A DNA stretch of 62,812 bases from an uncultured Eubacterium sp. (GCA_934316925.1 CAKREC010000008.1:1-62812); one strand, 5' to 3'. Shown: positions 23,796-32,513, numbered from the stretch's first letter. The notes: generated by a model not told the origin, from the sequence alone. Made by a program: numbers and translations.

Positions 23796-24245
23796 ATGAA
23801 ATTAGTGATACAGCGAGTAACGAATGCCAGTGTTACGGTAGAAGGAAAAACGGTAGGAAAGATTGGAAAAGGCTTTTTAGTTTTGTGGGGAGCTGCCAGT
23901 GGAGACACGGAAAAAGAGGCAGATTACCTTGCTGCCAAGTTGTGCAAACTCCGCGTGTTTGAAGATGAGCAGGGCAAGATGAATCTGGGACTTAAGGATA
24001 TTGGGGGAGAACTGCTTGTGATTTCTCAATTTACTTTGTACGCAAACTGCAAAAAAGGAAATCGTCCCAATTTTATGGCAGCGATGAACCCGGATGAATC
24101 CGAGCGGCTGTATGAATATTTTTTACAGCGCTGCAAACAGGAAATTGAGGTTGTAGAGAAGGGAATCTTTGGTGCAGATATGAAAGTGGAACTGCTCAAT
24201 GATGGTCCAGTGACGATATTGATGGATACCGGGGAGATGATGTAA
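23796..24245 (+). CDS. dtd: D-aminoacyl-tRNA deacylase
   Basis: 149 residues, the normal length for Dtd, which hydrolyses D-aminoacyl-tRNA and also glycyl-tRNA(Ala). Family motifs are MKLVIQRVTNASVTVEGKTVG, the catalytic LLVISQFTLYANCKKGNRPNF (SQFTL) and GIFGADMKVELLNDGPVTI (GPVT). It is followed by a HAD phosphatase whose ATG overlaps the last base of its stop (TAATG), so the two are coupled. Confidence 0.95.
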   Translation: MKLVIQRVTNASVTVEGKTVGKIGKGFLVLWGAASGDTEKEADYLAAKLCKLRVFEDEQGKMNLGLKDIGGELLVISQFTLYANCKKGNRPNFMAAMNPDESERLYEYFLQRCKQEIEVVEKGIFGADMKVELLNDGPVTILMDTGEMM

Positions 24246-25033
24246 TGGAAAAATACATGATTTTTTTTGACATCGATGGAACTTTGCTGGATGAAAAAGA
24301 ACATATTGTGCCGGAAAGTACAAAGAGGGCTCTCCGACAGGCGAAAGCCAACGGGCATGAGATTTTTATCTGCACCGGACGATGTAAAAATATCTGGCCG
24401 GAAGAAATACTAGATCTTGGATTTGATGGTGTTGTTGGTGGATGTGGAACCAATATTTATTATCATGGAGAAGAATTACTGCATGCGAGGCTGCCGCAAA
24501 AACTGCAACAGCAAGTGGCAGCAGATCTGACCCGTCTGCACATAGATGGTGTCCTGGAGGGAAAAGAAAAATCCTATTTCCGAAAAGACTACTGGATGCC
24601 ACCTGTTGTACGGATCTTTGGAGAAAATGGCACGTTTTCTTCCAAATGCCAGCAGTTTTGGGAAGATGGCGATCTGGCATTTGATAAGATGGCATTGTGG
24701 TTTGATGAAACAAGCCAGATGGATGAATTTCGCGATCTATATTCGGATAAATTTGAATTTATTCTGCGGGATCCTACCTTTTATGAGGTGGTTCCCAAAG
24801 GTTATTCAAAGGCCACCGGGATTGAGTTCCTTTGTCAGCATACCGGGATTGATCTTTCGCATACGATGGGAATTGGGGACAGTACCAATGATCTGCCGAT
24901 GCTCCGTGTTACCGGGATCAGTGTAGCCATGGGAAGTGGAAATCCGGATATTTTTCATGAAGTAGATTATGTGACAGATACGGTTATGAATGATGGCATT
25001 GAGAAAGCACTTATGAAATATAAAATAGTATAG
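24245..25033 (+). CDS. HAD-superfamily phosphatase (Cof type)
   Basis: 262 residues. Motif I is FFDIDGTLLD (two catalytic Asp), motif II lies in FICTGR, the Lys is in PKGYSKATGIEFL, and motif IV is MGIGDSTNDLPML. The large C2-type cap domain marks the Cof/YwpJ subgroup, which dephosphorylates sugar phosphates, flavin or pyridoxal phosphates. The substrate is not identifiable. Its GGGGAG site lies in the end of dtd. Its stop codon TAG is the first three bases of the tandem repeat unit that follows. Confidence 0.9.
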   Translation: MEKYMIFFDIDGTLLDEKEHIVPESTKRALRQAKANGHEIFICTGRCKNIWPEEILDLGFDGVVGGCGTNIYYHGEELLHARLPQKLQQQVAADLTRLHIDGVLEGKEKSYFRKDYWMPPVVRIFGENGTFSSKCQQFWEDGDLAFDKMALWFDETSQMDEFRDLYSDKFEFILRDPTFYEVVPKGYSKATGIEFLCQHTGIDLSHTMGIGDSTNDLPMLRVTGISVAMGSGNPDIFHEVDYVTDTVMNDGIEKALMKYKIV

Positions 25034-25213
25034 GAGGAACCTCCATATGACGAAGTCATATTAAAGCTGGTTCCGACGACTTGCCGCCGAGCGGAAGCGA
25101 GGGGGCGCTACATATTGATAGGAGGAACCCATATGACGAAGTCATATTAAAGCTGGTTACGACGACTTGCCGCCGAGCGGAAGCGAGGGGGCGCTACATA
25201 TTGATAGGAGGAA
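25031..25213 (+). repeat. Two tandem 86-88 bp repeats plus a third partial copy carrying the murE ribosome site
   Basis: Unit 1 is 25031-25118, unit 2 25119-25204, and 25205-25213 repeats the first nine bases (TAGGAGGAA). The units differ by only a few bases near their starts and one base further on (GGTTCC/GGTTAC). Each holds an AGGAGGAA ribosome site, a short palindrome ATATGAC-GAA-GTCATAT and a G+C-rich segment with GCCGCCGAGCGGAAGCGAGG. The ATG in the palindrome begins a five-codon frame (ATG ACG AAG TCA TAT TAA). The final partial copy provides the Shine-Dalgarno sequence used by murE. Whether the unit occurs elsewhere in the genome cannot be seen here. Confidence 0.9.
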
Positions 25214-25219
25214 TATCTT

Positions 25220-26686
25220 ATGGCAGTAAAATTATCTAAATTATTGGAAAAAATAGACTATGAACTGATTCAGGGCGACATTTCCACGGAAGTGAAAGAT
25301 ATTGCTTATGATTCCCGGAAGATCACGGAAGGCATGTTGTTTATGGCAATTGCCGGTACGGTAGTGGATGGACACAAATTTATCCCGGACGTGATACAAA
25401 GAGGTGCTGCGGTTATTGTTGTGGAACATGATGTGGAGATTCCGGACAAAGCAGTAACGGTTGTGAAAGTGGAAAATGGAAGAAAAGCACTTAGTTATAT
25501 GTCAGCGGCATATTTCGATTACCCGGCGGAGAAGATGATCTCGATCGGGATTACCGGAACGAAAGGAAAATCTACCACGACATATATGATTCGGGACATT
25601 ATCGAAAAGTCAGGGAAAACCTGCGGCATTGTGGGGACGATCGGGGTAGCGATCAATGGAAAGGTTACACCGACGGAGCACACGACCCCCGAATCTTATG
25701 ATCTGCAAAGATATTTCCATGATATGGTAGAGGCCGGATGTGACTACATGGTGATGGAAGTCAGCTCACAGGGACTGAAGATGGACCGTGTGGCAGGCAT
25801 TCATTTCAATTATGGGGTGTTTACCAATATTTCACCGGATCATATTGGGCCAAATGAACACAAAGATTTTGAAGAGTATCTGTATTGCAAGAGTTTGTTA
25901 TTCCAGATGTGTGATGTGGGAATCTTTAATGTGGATGATGAAAAATATGAACAGATCATAGAAAATGCTACCTGTGAGATCAAAACCTTTGGAACCAAAG
26001 AGGCAGATCTGACCGCTACGCAGATTGAACATGTGAATCTGGATGGAAATTTATCCATGAAATTTCATGCCAATGGAATTTTAAATGGCGATGTGATCGT
26101 GGGACTTCCTGGAAAGTTCAATATATACAATGGCATGTGTGCGGCATGTGTTGGTGCTTTGCTTGGTATGCCGGAAGACGTGATCCTGCATGCCCTTGAG
26201 CATGTAGAAGTGCGGGGACGTGTGGAAAATGTACCAACAGGAAGAGGCTTTTCTGTGTTGATCGATTTCGCGCACAACGGTGTTAGTACAGAGAGTGTAT
26301 TAAAGACGCTGCGTGGATATGATCCGGGGCGTATTATTGCGATCTTTGGCTGTGGCGGCAACCGCAGTAAACTCCGTCGATATGAGATGGGCGAGGCAGT
26401 TGGAAATCTGGCTGAATTTGCCATTGTGACAAGTGATAATCCAAGAACAGAAAAAATCGAAGATATTGTAGCAGATATTGAAGTGGGTCTGGCAAAGACA
26501 AAAGGAAAATATATTGTGATCCCGGATCGTGAGCAGGCCGTAGAATATGCAGTGACGCATGCAAAAAAAGGTGATATGATCATTCTGCTGGGAAAAGGTC
26601 ACGAGGAATACCAGGAGATCGATGGTGTCAAATACCATTACAGCGAGAGAGAAGCAGTTGCAAAGGCACTGGCAAAGTTGCAGTAG
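25220..26686 (+). CDS. murE: UDP-MurNAc-tripeptide synthetase
   Basis: 488 residues. MurE adds the third amino acid to UDP-MurNAc-L-Ala-D-Glu in peptidoglycan synthesis. The ATP loop is GITGTKGKSTTTYM (near residue 113), the UDP-MurNAc region is GTIGVAINGKVTPTEHTTPES, and the central domain has MEVSSQGLKMDRVAGI. The DNPR motif in VTSDNPRTEKIEDI (near residue 406) is the mark of enzymes that add meso-diaminopimelate. Lysine-adding enzymes differ there, so a DAP-type wall is predicted, in line with lysA in the window. Its ribosome site is part of the tandem repeat upstream. It is not in a dcw cluster here. Confidence 0.93.
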   Translation: MAVKLSKLLEKIDYELIQGDISTEVKDIAYDSRKITEGMLFMAIAGTVVDGHKFIPDVIQRGAAVIVVEHDVEIPDKAVTVVKVENGRKALSYMSAAYFDYPAEKMISIGITGTKGKSTTTYMIRDIIEKSGKTCGIVGTIGVAINGKVTPTEHTTPESYDLQRYFHDMVEAGCDYMVMEVSSQGLKMDRVAGIHFNYGVFTNISPDHIGPNEHKDFEEYLYCKSLLFQMCDVGIFNVDDEKYEQIIENATCEIKTFGTKEADLTATQIEHVNLDGNLSMKFHANGILNGDVIVGLPGKFNIYNGMCAACVGALLGMPEDVILHALEHVEVRGRVENVPTGRGFSVLIDFAHNGVSTESVLKTLRGYDPGRIIAIFGCGGNRSKLRRYEMGEAVGNLAEFAIVTSDNPRTEKIEDIVADIEVGLAKTKGKYIVIPDREQAVEYAVTHAKKGDMIILLGKGHEEYQEIDGVKYHYSEREAVAKALAKLQ

Positions 26687-26699
26687 GGTTTATGGACTC

Positions 26700-26728
26700 T
26701 TGCTTTTTCCAGATGGCTTTGCTATAAT
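26700..26728 (+). promoter_or_regulatory. Promoter of the FliD-C-like gene
   Basis: TTGCTT (26700-26705), 17-base spacer, TATAAT (26723-26728), about 50 bases upstream of the ribosome site. This is a sigma-A type, not a sigma-28 promoter. Confidence 0.7.
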
Positions 26729-26782
26729 GATTCATAAGAAGATAAAAGACAGATTTTACTCATATTCAAAGGAGTGATCATT

Positions 26783-27487
26783 ATGAGTACCATATTTAAT
26801 ATGGTTCGGGGCGGCTATTATGGAACATCCAGCACGTCTGGCAATATGTTTTCTTCCTTGCTCGGCAGCAACAGTTCTACCAGTGGAACGGATTCCTTGG
26901 GACTTGGCGATTATAACCTGATTCGTTCGGGTGCTTATAAAAAGGCGATGAAAGCATATTATTCCCGTGTGAAAGCGGAGAATGGAGATTCCAACGAGAC
27001 GATTCAGGGATCCGGAAAAGCGGATTCACAGGTGAATCTGTCGACCGTGAAGAACAGCGCTTCCAAATTGAGCGAAGCGGCAGAAAAATTAAAAAAGACA
27101 GACTATAGTAAAGTTGAGTCAGGAAAAGACTTGTATGCAGATGCAAAGGCTTTTGTAGATGCTTACAACAGTACGGTGAACTCCACCAAGAAACTCAATT
27201 CGTATTCCATTTTGCAGACGGCTGTGTGGGGAACGGAGCGAGTAGGCGCCAGTGAAGCAGCATTGTCGGATATTGGTATTACAATTAAAGAAGACAATAC
27301 ATTGGCGATTGATGAAGACAAATTCTCTTCGGCAGATGTTGGCAGGATCAAGTCTTTATTTGGAGGCAAAGGATCTCTGGCAGATCAGGTTTCTGCCAAG
27401 GCTTCTGCGATTGTGATCCAGAGCACCAATCAGTTGTCGATCAATTCCGGCAAGACGATTTATTCTTCATCAGGTATTTTTTTGTAA
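26783..27487 (+). CDS. Small protein resembling the FliD C-terminal domain
   Basis: 234 residues, Ser/Lys-rich, no signal peptide. The C-terminal half (ALSDIGITIKEDNTLAIDEDKFSSADVGRIKSLFGGKGSLADQVSAKASAI) has the order of motifs found in the C-terminal region of the filament cap protein FliD: a short beta-segment, Gly-Ile-x-x-x-x-Asn-x-x-Leu, Asp-x-x-Lys-Phe, then Leu-Phe-Gly. The N-terminal D0 and cap domains of FliD are absent. AAGGAGTG precedes the ATG at 26783. It is far from the main flagellar cluster and has a housekeeping promoter. Export by the flagellar system is possible but not shown. Confidence 0.6.
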   Translation: MSTIFNMVRGGYYGTSSTSGNMFSSLLGSNSSTSGTDSLGLGDYNLIRSGAYKKAMKAYYSRVKAENGDSNETIQGSGKADSQVNLSTVKNSASKLSEAAEKLKKTDYSKVESGKDLYADAKAFVDAYNSTVNSTKKLNSYSILQTAVWGTERVGASEAALSDIGITIKEDNTLAIDEDKFSSADVGRIKSLFGGKGSLADQVSAKASAIVIQSTNQLSINSGKTIYSSSGIFL

Positions 27488-27511
27488 AAGATAGTGGAAA
27501 ATAATGTAATG

Positions 27512-27539
27512 TGGCACAAGTGTATGCGCACTTGTGCCA
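27512..27539. repeat. Strong hairpin without U-run before rsmE
   Basis: TGGCACAAGTG and CGCACTTGTGCCA pair over 11 bp around a short loop. No T-run follows, so it may be a factor-dependent terminator or an RNA-stability element between the FliD-C-like gene and rsmE. Confidence 0.5.
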
Positions 27540-27573
27540 TTCGTATGTAATATTGTCAGCACAGGAGGTAGCG

Positions 27574-28320
27574 ATGTATCGTTTTTTTGTACCGGTTGAA
27601 AATGTTTGGGAGAACCGGATCCGGGTGACTGGAGATGATGTGAATCATATCAAAAATGTACTGCGTATGACGGCAGGAGAAAAAGTGATTGCTTCCTGTG
27701 GCAGAGGGATTGACTATTATTGTGAGATTGAAAAAGTCTGTGAGGATCATGTGGAACTGATCGTGCTTGAAGAAAAAGAAGCGACGACAGAACTTCCGGT
27801 TGCGATCACGCTGTTTCAGGCTTTGCCAAAACAGGACAAGATGGAGCTGGTCGTGCAAAAGGCGATCGAGCTGGGAGCGGTGTCTGTTGTTCCGGTGCGT
27901 ACAAAACGATGTGTTGTAAAGCTGGATGATGCAAAAGCGATCAAGAAATGCCAGAGGTGGCAGGGGATTGCAGAGGCAGCAGCCAAGCAGAGCGGACGGG
28001 GAATTGTACCAAAGATCGGTTCGGTGGTGTCTTTTGCGGAGGCACTTGAACAGGCAAGGACCATGGATATGGCGATGATCCCGTATGAGATGTGGGACGA
28101 TATGGCAGGCTCTGTAAAGTTGATGAAAAAAGCAGCAGACCAAAAGAGTATTGCGATTTTTATTGGACCAGAGGGTGGCTTTGAACGTGGAGAAATTGAA
28201 AAAGCAATGGAGATGGGTGTACAGCCGATTTCCCTTGGAAAAAGAATTTTAAGGACAGAGACAGCAGGAATGGCGACGCTATCAATGCTGATGTTTTTGA
28301 TCGAAGGAAGAGAGGAATAG
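27574..28320 (+). CDS. rsmE: 16S rRNA m3U1498 methyltransferase
   Basis: 248 residues, SPOUT-class methyltransferase acting on U1498 of 16S rRNA. The N-terminal PUA-like domain (YRFFVPVENVWENRIRVTGDDVNHIKNVLRM) and the knot region FIGPEGGFERGEIEKAMEMGVQPISLGKRILRTETAGMATLSML are typical. GGAGG before the ATG at 27574 sets the start; the frame is open upstream but has no site there. The cysteine desulfurase gene begins three bases after its stop, so the two are in one operon. Confidence 0.94.
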   Translation: MYRFFVPVENVWENRIRVTGDDVNHIKNVLRMTAGEKVIASCGRGIDYYCEIEKVCEDHVELIVLEEKEATTELPVAITLFQALPKQDKMELVVQKAIELGAVSVVPVRTKRCVVKLDDAKAIKKCQRWQGIAEAAAKQSGRGIVPKIGSVVSFAEALEQARTMDMAMIPYEMWDDMAGSVKLMKKAADQKSIAIFIGPEGGFERGEIEKAMEMGVQPISLGKRILRTETAGMATLSMLMFLIEGREE

Positions 28321-28323
28321 ATT

Positions 28324-29487
28324 TTGGAATGTTATTTGGATAATGCAGCTACGACCAGAGCGAAGAAAGAAGTATGCGAACTGGTTACTTCGGTTATGTA
28401 TGATCACTATGGAAATCCATCTTCTCTTCATGACAAAGGTTTTGAGGCAGAGAAAATTGTAAAAAAAGCATCCGAACAGATTGCCAAGACGTTGAAGTGC
28501 ACAGAAAAGAACATTATCTTTACATCGGGAGGAACCGAGAGCAATAATACGGCACTGATCGCGACAGCACTGGCGAATCAGCGACGGGGCAAACATATTA
28601 TCACGACGTGTTTTGAACATGCATCGGTTCACCAACCACTGATATATCTGGAGAAGATGGGATTCGAGGTAACCTATCTTCCGGTTGACCATAATGGACA
28701 TGTTTTGATGGAAGCACTGCGGGAAGCACTTCGTGAGGATACAATTTTAGTATCACTTATGATGGTAAATAACGAAGTGGGATCTGTGTTAGACGTTGCA
28801 GAGGTATCCCGTTGTGTCAAGGAGTTCTGTCCGGAGATCATTTTCCATGTGGATGCGATTCAGGCATATGGCAAGATCAAGATTCTGCCAAAGAAGATGG
28901 GCATTGATCTTATGAGCGTCAGCGGACACAAGATCCACGGACCGAAAGGAACCGGATTTTTGTATCAGGGAGATAAGGTTAAGATGCACCCATTGATCCA
29001 TGGAGGCGGACAACAACGCGGAATGCGGTCGGGTACAGAAAATGTTCCGGGAATTGCCGGACTGGGACTGGCTGCTCAGTGGATGGATGAAAATCTTGAG
29101 CAGCATCGCAGTCACTTATTTGAAATCAAACGATATTTTGTTGAGCGGCTGGGAAAAATTCCACAGGCTACAGTCAATGCCTGCGATCTTTCCTCTTTGG
29201 AGAACACAGCACCACACATTTTGAGTGTCAGTTTTGAAGGGGTGAGAAGTGAAGTGCTGTTGCACGCACTGGAGGAAAAAGAGGTGTACGTTTCTTCCGG
29301 GTCGGCATGTTCCTCGAATCATCCGGGGATCAGTGGCACTTTGAAAGCGATTGGCGTCGATAACAAACTGCTGGATTCTACGATCCGGTTCAGTTTTTGC
29401 CCGGAAACAACAAAAGAACAGATTGATTATACAATGGAATGTCTGCAGGCATTGGTACCGATGTTAGCAAGATATCGAAGAGGATAG
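28324..29487 (+). CDS. Cysteine desulfurase (NifS/IscS type)
   Basis: 387 residues, PLP enzyme that takes sulfur from cysteine. The PLP lysine lies in SVSGHKIHGPKGTGFLY, the substrate His in TCFEHASV, and the persulfide Cys in YVSSGSACSSN. It starts with TTG at 28324, supported by GAGAGGA and by the family N-terminus (ECYLDNAATTRA follows at once). thiI begins 13 bases downstream, and the pair is a well-known arrangement in Firmicutes in which this enzyme (NifZ-like) supplies ThiI with persulfide for 4-thiouridine in tRNA. No iscU/sufU partner is next to it. Confidence 0.92.
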   Translation: MECYLDNAATTRAKKEVCELVTSVMYDHYGNPSSLHDKGFEAEKIVKKASEQIAKTLKCTEKNIIFTSGGTESNNTALIATALANQRRGKHIITTCFEHASVHQPLIYLEKMGFEVTYLPVDHNGHVLMEALREALREDTILVSLMMVNNEVGSVLDVAEVSRCVKEFCPEIIFHVDAIQAYGKIKILPKKMGIDLMSVSGHKIHGPKGTGFLYQGDKVKMHPLIHGGGQQRGMRSGTENVPGIAGLGLAAQWMDENLEQHRSHLFEIKRYFVERLGKIPQATVNACDLSSLENTAPHILSVSFEGVRSEVLLHALEEKEVYVSSGSACSSNHPGISGTLKAIGVDNKLLDSTIRFSFCPETTKEQIDYTMECLQALVPMLARYRRG

Positions 29488-29500
29488 AAAGGAGAACAGT

Positions 29501-30685
29501 GTGGTTCGAGCATTTTTAGTAAAATACGCAGAAATTGGAATTAAGGGAAAAAACCGTTATGTTTTTGAAGACGCTCTTGTTCGACGGATCCAGGAGCGGT
29601 TAGAGCGCTGCCAGGGAGAATTTACCGTAGAAAAAGAGCAGGGACGGGTGTACGTAGAGGCGACAACGGACTTTGATCAGGAAGAAGTTTTGGAAGCACT
29701 TACGCACGTGTTTGGAATTGCTCATATATGCCCGGTTGTGCTTGTTGAGGATAAGACGTTTTCTCATGTATGTGAAGAACTGGTTGCACATATGAAAGAG
29801 GAATTGGGAGAAAAACCATTTACCTTTAAGGTATTTGCCAAACGCAGTGATAAAAGCTATGCAATGGAAAGCCCGGAGATCTGTATGGAGGCAGGTTCTT
29901 ATATTTTAGATCATATGGAAAATGCGTCTGTTGACGTGCACAAACCGGAAGTTAAGGTATTTATTGAGATCCGGGGACGTGCCTATGTATATGTGACAAG
30001 TGTAAAGGGACCGGGTGGTATGCCGGTAGGAACCAGTGACCGCTCGATGCTGTTGTTATCAGGCGGAATCGATAGCCCGGTTGCTGGCTACATGATGGCA
30101 AAACGCGGCGTCCGGATTGAAGCAGTTTATTTTCATGCGCCTCCTTATACAAGCGAGAGAGCAAAACAAAAAGTAGTAGATCTTGCGAGAGAAATTTCGG
30201 AGTATACTGGACCAATTAAACTGCACGTTGTAAATTTTACGGACATTCAGTTGTATATATACGATCAGTGTCCGCATGATGAACTTACGATCATCATGAG
30301 ACGTTATATGATGCGGATTGCTCAGCAGATCGCAAAAGAGCGTCACTGTTTGTCACTGATCACAGGAGAAAGTGTCGGACAGGTTGCCAGCCAGACGATG
30401 CAGAGCCTGGCAGCTACGGATGCCGTATGTGAAATGCCGGTATTCCGTCCGGTAATTGCCTTTGATAAAAATGAGATCATTGAGATTGCAGAAAAGATTG
30501 GAACTTTTGAAACTTCGATCCAGCCATTTGAAGACTGCTGTACGATTTTTGTTGCCAAACATCCGGTAACAAAACCAAACATTGCCAAGATGGAAGCATC
30601 GGAGAAAAAATTACAGGAAAAAATAGATGAGATGGTACGGACAGCGATTGCGGGCCGTGAGATCATCGATGTGGAACCGGAGTAG
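29501..30685 (+). CDS. thiI: tRNA 4-thiouridine synthetase
   Basis: 394 residues, with a ferredoxin-like N-terminal domain, a THUMP domain (about 60-165) and the ATP pyrophosphatase domain with PP-loop LLLSGGIDSPVAGYM. The C-terminal rhodanese domain of E. coli ThiI is missing, as usual in Firmicutes; such forms make s4U8 in tRNA and not thiazole. It starts with GTG after AAGGAG. A second Cys pair (EDCCTIF) near the C-terminus may take part in sulfur transfer. A perfect inverted repeat, GGAACCGGA..TCCGGTTCC (30673-30695), overlaps the stop codon. Confidence 0.93.
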   Translation: MVRAFLVKYAEIGIKGKNRYVFEDALVRRIQERLERCQGEFTVEKEQGRVYVEATTDFDQEEVLEALTHVFGIAHICPVVLVEDKTFSHVCEELVAHMKEELGEKPFTFKVFAKRSDKSYAMESPEICMEAGSYILDHMENASVDVHKPEVKVFIEIRGRAYVYVTSVKGPGGMPVGTSDRSMLLLSGGIDSPVAGYMMAKRGVRIEAVYFHAPPYTSERAKQKVVDLAREISEYTGPIKLHVVNFTDIQLYIYDQCPHDELTIIMRRYMMRIAQQIAKERHCLSLITGESVGQVASQTMQSLAATDAVCEMPVFRPVIAFDKNEIIEIAEKIGTFETSIQPFEDCCTIFVAKHPVTKPNIAKMEASEKKLQEKIDEMVRTAIAGREIIDVEPE

Positions 30686-30723
30686 ATCCGGTTCCTGTAT
30701 GTTATAAGATAAATTCCGGACAC

Positions 30724-30748
30724 AAAAAAAGCGGCGATAAAACGCCGC
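30724..30748 (-). terminator. Terminator of the HPr-like gene
   Basis: GCGGCG and CGCCGC form a G+C-rich stem with an AT loop; read on the minus strand it is followed by seven T residues. On the plus strand no T-run follows. Confidence 0.85.
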
Positions 30749-30790
30749 CCCATCTAAGTAACTACCCAATATCGATTATGTAACTGGAGA

Positions 30791-31024
30791 TTAGTCTACG
30801 ATGAATGGAGATAATTTTGCAATGATCTCTTCTACGTTGTTTTCACTGTGAATGTTCAAGTCGATTGGCTTAGATAAGTCAAGACTGAAAATACCCATGA
30901 TGGACTTTGCATCAATTACATATCGTCCGGAAACTAAATCAAATTCCGCATCATACTTGGTTACTTCATTTACAAAAGCTTTTACTTTGTCGATGGAGTT
31001 CAAAGAAATTTTAACTGTTTTCAT
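30791..31024 (-). CDS. HPr-like protein without the active-site histidine
   Basis: 77 residues with the HPr fold. The regulatory serine region is conserved (DAKSIMGIFSL, Ser41, the equivalent of Ser46 in HPr), so it could be a target of HPr kinase. The catalytic loop that normally reads GLHARPA is replaced by NSIDKVKAFV, without His, so it cannot pass phosphate in the sugar PTS. This is comparable with B. subtilis Crh, which also lacks His15 and serves catabolite repression. It is monocistronic between its own promoter and terminator. A regulatory rather than transport role is inferred. Confidence 0.82.
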   Translation of the reverse strand: MKTVKISLNSIDKVKAFVNEVTKYDAEFDLVSGRYVIDAKSIMGIFSLDLSKPIDLNIHSENNVEEIIAKLSPFIVD

Positions 31025-31079
31025 AATAAATACCTCCTTGTGTTTTTGAGATGATCTTTAACAAATCTCTCTGTCTATT

Positions 31080-31108
31080 ATACTATTATGAACCAGTGAA
31101 TATGTCAA
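31080..31108 (-). promoter_or_regulatory. Promoter of the HPr-like gene
   Basis: On the minus strand TTGACA (31103-31108), 17 bases, TAGTAT (31080-31085); an overlapping TATAAT lies three bases further on. The transcript leader is about 50 bases, with a GGAGG site. Confidence 0.7.
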
Positions 31109-31180
31109 TAATAAAAATCTACGAGGGTGAAAATTATTGTGTCTGAAAATTGTGCATAATGCCCAGAATGGAGGAAAAAT

Positions 31181-32506
31181 ATGAAAGTTGCATTTCTTAC
31201 TTTGGGATGCAAAGTCAATTACAGCGAAACAGAAAAAATGATGCACCAGTTTGCAGAACTGGGATTTTCTGTCGTGGAGTTTCGCGAGAAAGCGGATATT
31301 TATGTGATCAACACCTGCACGGTCACGAATATGGCTGATCGTAAATCCCGTCAGATGATACATCGCGCAAAGAAGATCAATCCGGATGGGTATGTTGTTG
31401 CGGTAGGATGTTATGTGGACAGTGGAAAAGAAGAATTGCTCAAAGATCCATCGATCGATGCCTGCTTTTCCAATAAAGAAAAAGATCACGTTGCCGAAAC
31501 GATCGCTTCCCACTTTTTTGCCATGGAAGATTTAAAACCGGTATCGCCGGAAAAAACGGGGAAAAATATTCCACTTGCGGGAGAGCGGACAAGGGCTTAT
31601 ATAAAGATTCAGGATGGCTGCAACCAGTTTTGTACGTACTGCCTTATTCCATATGTAAGAGGACGAGGCAGGCTATACAGTGTGCCGGAAGATGAAGTGG
31701 TTGCCAATGTGAAAGAACTGGTGCAAAACGGTTATAAGGAGATTGTATTAAACGGAATTCATCTTTCGTCATATGGTGTAGACTGGACAGATGAAAAACA
31801 GTTTGTTTCACTGGAGGGAAAATTTCTTTTAGAATTGATCGAAAAACTGGGACAGATACCAGGAGTGGAACGGATCCGTCTTGGCTCATTGGAACCAAGG
31901 ATCATTACCGAACAATTTCTGGAGGGACTGTGCAAAGTACCACAAATATGTCCACATTTTCATTTATCGTTACAGAGTGGCTGTGACCGTGTATTAAAAA
32001 GCATGAACCGCCATTACACGACCGGCGAGTACAAAGAAAAGCTGCAGATGATCCGCCGGTTCTGGGATCGCCCGGCAATTACGACAGACATCATTGCAGG
32101 CTTTCCGGGAGAAAGCGAAGAAGATTTTCTGGAAACATTGTCATATGTGGAACAGATCCGGCTTGCAGATATTCATGTATTCCCGTATTCGCAGAGAAGC
32201 GGCACAAAGGCAGCTTCCATGCCGGGACAGATCGCTCCGGAAGTGAAAAAAGAAAGAGCTTCCCAGTTGTTAGGTGTAACACAGAAACTGAAAGAAGAAT
32301 ATGAAGAGTCTTTCTTAGGACAGAAGGTCAAGGTGCTGTTTGAAGAATTTGTGGAACAGGAAGGAAAGCGTTTCCTTGTGGGACACACAGAACGTTACAT
32401 TAAGATTGCGATAACGGAGACAGAGGCTGAACAAATGGGTCTGGAACCCAATGATATTGGCGAGATCACAGCGACCAAAGAAAATGTTCTGGAATTTAAT
32501 GCATAG
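31181..32506 (+). CDS. mtaB: tRNA t6A37 methylthiotransferase
   Basis: 441 residues, radical-SAM methylthiotransferase that turns t6A into ms2t6A at position 37 of ANN-decoding tRNAs. The N-terminal UPF0004 domain carries three cluster Cys (LGCKVN, NTCTVT, VGCYVD), the radical SAM motif is CNQFCTYC, and a TRAM domain ends the protein. The CKVN form identifies MtaB rather than MiaB (which has CQMN) or RimO. It is preceded by GGAGG and followed by the promoter of ireB. Confidence 0.93.
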   Translation: MKVAFLTLGCKVNYSETEKMMHQFAELGFSVVEFREKADIYVINTCTVTNMADRKSRQMIHRAKKINPDGYVVAVGCYVDSGKEELLKDPSIDACFSNKEKDHVAETIASHFFAMEDLKPVSPEKTGKNIPLAGERTRAYIKIQDGCNQFCTYCLIPYVRGRGRLYSVPEDEVVANVKELVQNGYKEIVLNGIHLSSYGVDWTDEKQFVSLEGKFLLELIEKLGQIPGVERIRLGSLEPRIITEQFLEGLCKVPQICPHFHLSLQSGCDRVLKSMNRHYTTGEYKEKLQMIRRFWDRPAITTDIIAGFPGESEEDFLETLSYVEQIRLADIHVFPYSQRSGTKAASMPGQIAPEVKKERASQLLGVTQKLKEEYEESFLGQKVKVLFEEFVEQEGKRFLVGHTERYIKIAITETEAEQMGLEPNDIGEITATKENVLEFNA

Positions 32507-32513
32507 AAAATGG

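Noticed and set aside
25045..25160. CRISPR array at the tandem repeat before murE
   Set aside because: Only two contiguous units without spacers and no cas genes; it is a tandem duplication.
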